NCBI GenBank assembly: GCA_035079385.1
Contig: JAVHKY010000011.1
Location: 11,116,001 to 11,180,000 of the forward strand
Direction: 5' to 3'
Source: Aspidiotus rigidus
Lineage: Eukaryota > Arthropoda > Insecta > Hemiptera > Diaspididae
Length of the DNA: 64,000 bases
Of the stretch, positions 57,365 through 64,000 are shown piece by piece. The translations under genes were made by a program, and so were the position numbers. The notes beneath the pieces were generated by a model. The model made no database searches and was not told where the DNA came from. It saw only the letters and a program-made list of their open reading frames with translations. Within the stretch, counting starts at the first letter, position 1. Each line of letters starts with the position of its first letter.

Positions 57365-57910
57365 AAAGTTTCTCCAAGTCCCCCTCCTATCATATATACC
57401 TCGAGAAAAATTTAGACGCACTCAAACTATATCATACTAGGTCTTACCTAAGTCTAGGCTTCCTTGAATTCTCAATACAAAATCCCATTTGACTCGTGAA
57501 ACAAGTTCCCTGCGTTCCTCGTTTAACTTCGTTAAGGAAGCCGTCGTTTTACTTAAGTCCCCCTCCTATCATATAAAGCTTGAGGGTGGGGCGCGTGACT
57601 TCACAATTTGATATCGTCATAGGTTAGCCTTGTGACATGGCTACATTTTTCAGATCCCACGTGTCCCATAAAATAGGTTCCCGGCCACCCCTCATTTAAC
57701 TCCATTAAAGAACTGCTTCCAAGTCCCTCCCCTTCAAGTAACTAGATATGCAATGCCTTATACACCAATCGGCTCAGCCCCTTCAATGAGTCTGATCTGG
57801 AACGCTTCAAACAACGCTCCTTTGATGAGCGAGGTATGCAACCCTTCGAACACCATAAAACTCAGAACGCTCTTCTAAGGTACCCCATAAAACAGGTTCC
57901 CTGCCTCCCC
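57365..57910 (+). repeat. remnants of the ~175-bp satellite and its CCCATAAAA module
   Basis: The phrases CCCCCTCCTATCATATA (57379 and 57560), AGTAACTAGATATGCAATGC, GAACGCTCTTCTAAGG and CCATAAAACAGGTTCCC match the 32.2-33.1 kb array. A TGACTTCACAATTTGATATC phrase recalls the TGACGTCA units. The order is scrambled and the copies are diverged. Confidence 0.75.
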
Positions 57911-58995
57911 TCGTTTAACTCCGTCCAGAACTGCCACAAAACGTCCACGAATCAACTCTCGTTTTTTTCCCACTAAAAATTATCTCCCCCACATCACCCT
58001 CAGTACGCGATGCGTTCCTCAACGGTGCGACTCATTATAAATAAAAGATGAAAATTGAATTCACGATGGAAATCGAAGATACTTTAGCCGCAAACCTTAA
58101 ATTCACACCATCCACCTCAAAATTATGGACGGGTGGATCACACTCTGACAAAATCAATTGTCATCAAAGAAATTAGCTCAATTAAAACCATTACCATTCA
58201 CAAGGTCTTCATCACACCAAGAATCCCGCTTGCCGTCACGAAATCTACCTTATACTTTTCCAAATTGGTCATACCTCGCTCACCTTCCTCCCAAGCCTTT
58301 CCTGCTCTCACGCGAACATTGTAGCCTCAACCACCCTGTACGTATGTCAAGTTGAAATCTTAAAATTGAGAGTAAATAGAAACCAAAAAAAGAAAATCTT
58401 CGTGATTCTTGAGTATGGAAAGATCCACTACGTCACTATAATCGAATGAGAGGTACAGCTGTCAAAAATTAGCTGCAAACAGTAAAATTTAACTCTCTCC
58501 CAATGATATGGCTACCCAAAGTTTTTCTTCGCAAAGCTTACTTTTGCGAGATTATTAATACAATAGTGAAATTCAGACTTTTGAGATCATTCTGAATAAA
58601 CTTTCTCTAGTTTTGGAACTCTGGGTTCTAAATTTATAAGCAATCTTCTCGAACTCTTCGGGAATTCTATTGAAAAATTATATTTCTTTTTTCGACAATC
58701 AGCTCAAGCTGACTAACTCGGTTTTTTTTTCACATTAATAACAGATGACTGAATCGTTATCTCTGTCTTTTTTTCAAACTGATCCTGTAGTTACATGTCT
58801 TATCACTGTTATTAAATATTTGTTCTCATCTTTGCTCGAGTTTCTAAATCTGAATACTTATCTTAAAATTTAACCTCATCTAATCCGCGACCTAAGCGTG
58901 TGTTCGTTACTGTTTCTTCTTCTTTGTTAAATTTTTGTCATTAATTGATGAAACTCGTACCTTGAAATTAATTTGGAACTTATTAGTGTCGAACC
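57911..58995. other. stretch upstream of the transporter, no recognised gene
   Basis: Two overlapping plus-strand frames of about 64 codons (58133-58355) show no domain. The 5' UTR and promoter of the transporter should lie in the last few hundred bases, but no core promoter motif is clear. Confidence 0.4.
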
Positions 58996-61900
58996 ATGGT
59001 CCAGGTGAGTAATAAAATCATATGATAGTAGCATTGTTGTAGGTATTTAACCTCATCTCAACAAATCTTTGCAGGCGGTTGTTAACGCACCACAGAAAGG
59101 AACAGATGAGGTAGAAGACAGTGTCGACATCGTTCTTCCCAATAAAATGGGAAAAAAACGTATGTTGCGGACAACATGTGTCGAACCTGTGCTGTTTTTG
59201 ATAGTTTTAAGCAGCAGTATATTTGGTGAGTCGTTCCTCGGGTCTTATTTAATTTTTTCGTTACATTCCTTAGGCAATCCAAATCTCAACCTGAAGACCA
59301 CCCAAACTTCCGATTGCGGCAAAGAGCTTTCTTTGTCCACTCAATTATTTCCATAAATTTTTTTTTTCAACCCTAAAAATGAGTACCTACTTATTCTCGA
59401 GATGTAGGCCTAGTAGACTTTTTAACTTATACATGTACCGGTAACTAATTATAATTACCCTTTTTAAAATAGGTATTGTCCAAATTAATGTCGTAGAACT
59501 GCAGTATTGTAAATCTGTTTATGGTATTTACGATCAGAATAGATGCCTGAATACGACAGCATCATTTTTTACGAACGTCCAGAAATATACATCGAGTAAC
59601 TGGATGTACCAAACTATCTCTATATCCGTCTTCTCAGCAATACCATTGATCTTTCTCGGGCCCTGGAGTGATACATTTGGCCGTCGACCACTGATGTTAA
59701 TTGGTTCTTCGGGTGAGCGAAAAAAGGAGTGAATTTAGAATCCTGCCTAACAGACATGAGTCTACCATTTTTAGTCAAAAACTTAATCAAAGCGTTGAAA
59801 GAATTTGATTCCACTCTTGCGAAATTGATTTATTTTTTACAAAATGTAAATGAATTGAGCCCGGCTTTGCGTTTCTGGATTAAAGGATACATTCTGACAG
59901 TAGCTCTATGGACGTGGGCTAGTGTTGCGAATCCACATCCGAATTACTTCTTACTGTTCGACTTGCCATTGTCACTAACTGGCGGCACAGCTGTAGTCCA
60001 TATGGCAGTATTTTGTTACCTATGCGATATAACGACCTCGGACCAACGAGCTTTTAGGTAAAAATTATCTTTTATATTTTTTTATGGATATCTAATGTAC
60101 AACGTAGTGTGACAGAGCCGTAGCAATGCAGTTCAGTACCTACTTTAATTTTTAAGAGTAAATTACTTTAGGAGCAAGAGTTGTGTCTTTAGGCTGGGTC
60201 GATAAACCATTGATGAGAGTAGTCTGAGTGGCCCTCTCTCTCTCTCTCCTCTGAAGTGAGCTTGATGGTCTCGACCTACCGACACACATGTGATCCCGAT
60301 TAACCTCGATTCACTTGGAGACTACCTTGATGACTGGGCAAGTATTAGTATGTGCTACTCTGACAGATCTCGAGTGAGCGTCAGCTCAATCTGCGTCTGG
60401 GTGCACGGGTGGGATGGTAAAATATCAACTTCTGAGTTAATATACAACCTAGAATACCGCAGACGCAGATTTAGGAGTACACTTTGAAAGGCATACTCCA
60501 TTACTCAAAATTTTTTTTAGTCAAATTCCGTGATTTCAGCCATTTTTTGAGATTTTGGGAGACGATGTATCCTCTTACCGCCCCTCCCTTGGTACCAGAC
60601 TTCTACATGCCAATGAAACCTAGGGAAGGGCACTTTTTTCCGTGGGCTCAATGATTCGACCTCACGTCGCGTCCCTGATCCCGATTGACATTTACTGTAA
60701 TTTACGTATTGACTTTATCTCATTACAGGTTGGGTGCAGCATTGGGATTTCTCTACTTTGGCTCGCTGTTTGGTACGTTAGCTGCTCCGTACCTTAAAGC
60801 CATCAGTTATACTTTTACCTTGGCTGTTTGCGCGATTGGAAGTTTGATTCCATTTTTCTACGTTTTATTTTTTCTTGAAGAGTCGGTGCCTTATACGAAG
60901 GTAACAATATAAAATTTTGTGATAATGTTTGGAAAATTAGGGTGGCATTGTATAGGCAGGTATCGAGAAATTTATTATCCTTAGATGATAACTCAATCTA
61001 TAGAGTCCTCATTAATACCATATTATATTAACAAACAATCTTCCTGAGGAGTCTTTGACCGTCGTTTTCTCGTTTCCATTAATGATTCAGCCATAAGAAA
61101 CTTGGGGTAAAAAAGAGGGCAGAAGTACACGCACACGCACGTGTATAAGTTTTCTCTGCCTACTTTTTTTTGGAGCCACAATCTGCATGGCCTTTATCTC
61201 AAATTTCAATCGAAAATTTCATAAATCTTCAGAGGGATCGCTGTGGACACTTTCACTTTCAAAACCACCTTACCACCTTCAAAGTTACCCTAATGCGGCT
61301 ATATTGTGTTTATATTGAAATTGAAGTGATGATGTTTCAGGATGCAGAAGAATCAATTAGCAGAAACCCATTCTTATGGTCACATATTACAAGCATATAC
61401 GAAACGTGTTACACGAAACAATCGAAGCGTCTTGTTAAAATTTTGGTTTACGTTGGACTATTGACTACTATTTCTCACGTACAATGCTACGGTGAGCTTC
61501 ATAGTTGCTAACATGGGCATTGGCCCGTATGTAAAAACCGTAAAGATTCCTAAAGGACTGGTTTGGTATTTTTACTCCCTCTTCCCGATCATCTATAGGA
61601 GTTATTGGGTAAATTCCGGAGTCTCAATCCGACATAATTCCTGATTTACTAAGATGAATGGTAGAGCAGTTAAAAAGACGGGTAATAAAAGACCCTAAAC
61701 TAGCGTATCACATTAGGATTCCCAGTGAGGTCCACAAACTTGAGACAATATCATTTTTGACAAGCTTCAGCGATAAAATCTCAGTACTCCTACTCTCATA
61801 TCTCTCTTTTTCAGGTGAAGGGGCGGTTTTCTACTTATTCGCACAAAAGACCCTCGGATGGAGATTGGCTCAATTCACGGAATTGGTTTCCCTCTGCGTG

Positions 61901-62874
61901 GTTACTTCTGGTAAAAAAATGATATATCAGGAACATCAATTTTGCATAAAGAGGACTTCATATTTACGAGTACTTCTTATCTTGCAGCATTTTCAGCTTG
62001 GATAGGAACCAGTAAAATATTACGTCTGGAAGATTTAGAAATTATAAATATAGTAAATGGAATTCGTTTGCTGAGCGCGCTTATATTTTATTTCGGCTCG
62101 CAAAAGTGGCTCGTCTATTTGACGGCTGCGTTGAGTAGTACTGCTGGAATCTATGGAACAGTTTTGAAAAGTTTTCTGTCGAAAATTATGCATTCTGATG
62201 ATGTAGGTAAGAAAGGCGTCACACTTTTAATCAGGGTTGAACGAAGCTGAAAGTTTTGATTTCAGGTGTTTAGATTTTAAAATTTTGATAGATGTTTCAG
62301 TAATTGTGTTGAATTGATTGTAGGAAAAGTATTTGCTTTATGTACCACGTTGGAGGCACTATCGCCCCTTGTTGGTTCACCTATTTATAATACGGTGTAC
62401 GAGCAAACGATTGATACGGATCCAAAAACAATTTTCCTCGTTTCAGCCTGTTTATGCTTCTTGTTAACGATTTTGACGGCGTAAGTAATATTTTTATAAT
62501 TGATAATTCATTAAAAGGTGAAAGAAGGGTCAAGAAAGCCTAACTAGAAGGAGAAGAATTTATTTTTGCGATAAAAAAAAAAGGTAGAAGGGTAGTAAAA
62601 AAAACACACACAAAAAAAACAAATATCTTCATTTTCACGAACTTTTTCATTATTTTATTCTGTAGGAACGAAATTTGGTATCTTTGGTGTCTAGAAAATG
62701 AGTCTCCCTGCCTCCTCCTTTGCTATAATTATGCTATTGGCATACGTGCGTCTCCAATAATGCTCCAATTGAATTTTTACTTTCAGAAAAATCGTCCATT
62801 GTCATTTATCTGGTCTTCTGAACGTTTCGAAAGAAGAAAAGTTACCGTCAAAAATTACAAAGACTACTACTTGA
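58996..62874 (+). CDS. SLC46 / proton-coupled folate transporter-like MFS transporter (10 exons)
   Basis: Exons: 58996-59004, 59075-59225, 59473-59712, 59775-60057, 60729-60900, 61341-61491, 61815-61910, 61988-62206, 62324-62480 and 62787-62874. All introns are GT-AG and the phases fit, giving 521 residues. Residues 45-62 include the first membrane helix. GPWSDTFGRRPLM (116-128) is the MFS loop 2-3 motif in the SLC46 form. SLTGGTAVVHMAVFCYLCDI (201-220) and LGAALGFLYFGSLFGTLAAP (229-248) are further membrane segments, followed by a helix ending FFLEESVPYTK before a cytosolic loop (about 280-318). The C-terminal half has more helices and a basic tail. SLC46 proteins are proton-coupled carriers of folates or related anionic solutes in the plasma or lysosomal membrane; the substrate here cannot be read. 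An alternative exon-4 acceptor at 59751 would add eight residues but needs a 39-base intron. Confidence 0.88.
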
Positions 62875-63016
62875 GGTTGTTTTCTGGTTATCAAGATCTC
62901 TTGAGATATTTTTCTGCTTTTTATTCATCTCCTAATACCAATTATTTATTTTCAAATTTTTTTCCGAGAGAAAAAAAAAAGAAAAGAAAAGGAATGTTGT
63001 GCCTATATGTGATATG

Positions 63017-63022
63017 AATAAA
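63017..63022 (+). terminator. polyadenylation signal of the SLC46-like gene
   Basis: AATAAA lies 143 bases after the stop codon, the first strong signal downstream. Further AATAAA copies near 63184 and 63235 could serve as later sites. Confidence 0.55.
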
Positions 63023-64000
63023 ATTTTTATCAAAATTATGTACCTACTGTCATTATTTAAAAAATACTATTTATTTAACTGTCCTAAGGACAATTATATT
63101 GTTTTACTTAGTGTAGCATTCCTTATTGTATTAAAGTGAATGATTTGTTATTTTTGAAGTCATATTCCTGCTCTCTGCACAAGAATAAACTTTCTGGTCT
63201 TCGTATTCGTGATACCTATTATGTTTAATTTTTGCAATAAATGTTTTGAATTTAGAATTCCTCAGATATGTATTTGTATCAGTATACCTAGGTACCTACG
63301 TAAGCAGTGACGCAAATGATAAACTGCTAGAGTCGAGGTGATACCAATGATAATATTCTAAGAATGTCTGTGAAAAAATAGATTTTAATAGCTTCATCTG
63401 TCTCGATGAATAGCTGTAATTTCCATTTAATTTATTATCGGGACGATGAACGAAGGTCTTAACATTCTTTTTCGATATAGCCTAATTTCAAATTCTCGAG
63501 TACAAATTATAGTTAAAAACAATTGATGTTGGCCTATTAAAGATGCATTAATAATTGTCAAGAAGAAAAAAAAAAAAAAAAAAAATCATTAAACCTGTAG
63601 GTAGCACCCCGACTTTTTCAATTATTGTAACTAGGTATTTTTGTAGTTCTGGTAAGAGTACCTATCCAAAAGTCTAAGCTGATAATATGAATTTTTATAG
63701 GTATAACAATTAACTCGAATTCTCTAGATTCATACCGAATAAGCTATCCTACATTGTTTTCTCTTTCGGTACTTTACGATATGCTAATGCGTAAAAGTTC
63801 AAATTGTTGTTAATTATGATTTTTCATTATTCGAGCGAAGAGATATTACGGTATATGCGAATATGTACCTAGGAACAGTTTACGGAAGGGCACGATAACT
63901 ATATGACGGATCTGTAGAAGTATTCCGCTTAATTCGATAGTCTGTATTTCTGACCAATTTCGTATTATTTAGAATAGATACCGTTGAGGACACTGCGGGT
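63023..64000. other. AT-rich downstream stretch, no recognised gene
   Basis: It holds possible alternative polyadenylation sites, an A run near 63565-63585 and several GTACCTAGGTACCT-like phrases. No coding domain is present. Confidence 0.4.

Noticed and set aside
60290..60487. A 65-codon frame as an extra exon of the transporter
   Set aside because: It lies in intron 4. The flanking exons join in phase without it, and it has no hydrophobic segment.

Overview
The window is eukaryotic nuclear DNA, most likely from an insect or another arthropod. It is AT-rich, the host genes have GT-AG introns and AATAAA signals, and retroelements, terminal-inverted-repeat elements and satellites fill most of the space. 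The species cannot be fixed from the sequence. A sap-feeding hemipteran is only a weak guess, based on the SLC46-like transporter and a small secreted protein gene beside it.

Host genes. Only three are convincing, all in the last 15 kb. ATG101, a subunit of the autophagy-initiation ULK1/Atg1 complex, lies on the minus strand at 49341-49979 as one uninterrupted coding exon behind a spliced 5' UTR. A two-exon gene for a 79-residue secreted protein lies at 56373-56789 (plus); it ends in two copies of a DQVVPGSP motif. A ten-exon major-facilitator transporter of the SLC46 / proton-coupled folate transporter type runs from 58996 to 62874 (plus). Its exons join in phase to give 521 residues. No common pathway is evident among the three.

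Repeats and mobile DNA, 1-48 kb. (1) 0.9-1.8 kb holds degenerate tandem repeats, one with a 63-bp period. (2) 2.4-5.7 kb is a 26-bp satellite with a nine-monomer, 234-bp higher-order repeat and several orientation switches; a 374-bp foldback element interrupts it. (3) 8.6-14.8 kb holds four foldback or MITE-like elements, three with visible target-site duplications. (4) 14.8-17.5 kb is a broken I/Jockey-like LINE (minus). 18.8-21.4 kb is a Penelope-like element (minus) split by a TA-flanked MITE. Next to it is an intact RNase H tail of another LINE (plus), and at 24.2-24.8 kb a second, shortened Penelope-like copy (plus). (5) 26-33 kb mixes a ~175-bp satellite, foldback elements, a LINE fragment, and a degenerate array rich in the palindrome TGACGTCA that is split by a hAT-like element. 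(6) 36.5-38.9 kb is a LINE-derived segment in four tandem units. (7) 38.9-39.6 and 45.8-46.4 kb carry further TGACGTCA repeats. (8) 53.6-54.1 kb is a Penelope-like 3' fragment between inverted arms, each carrying a hammerhead-ribozyme-like core.

The remaining stretches are AT-rich DNA in which I recognise no gene, tRNA, rRNA or CRISPR array. All exon joins and element boundaries were read by eye and need RNA-seq or alignment to confirm.
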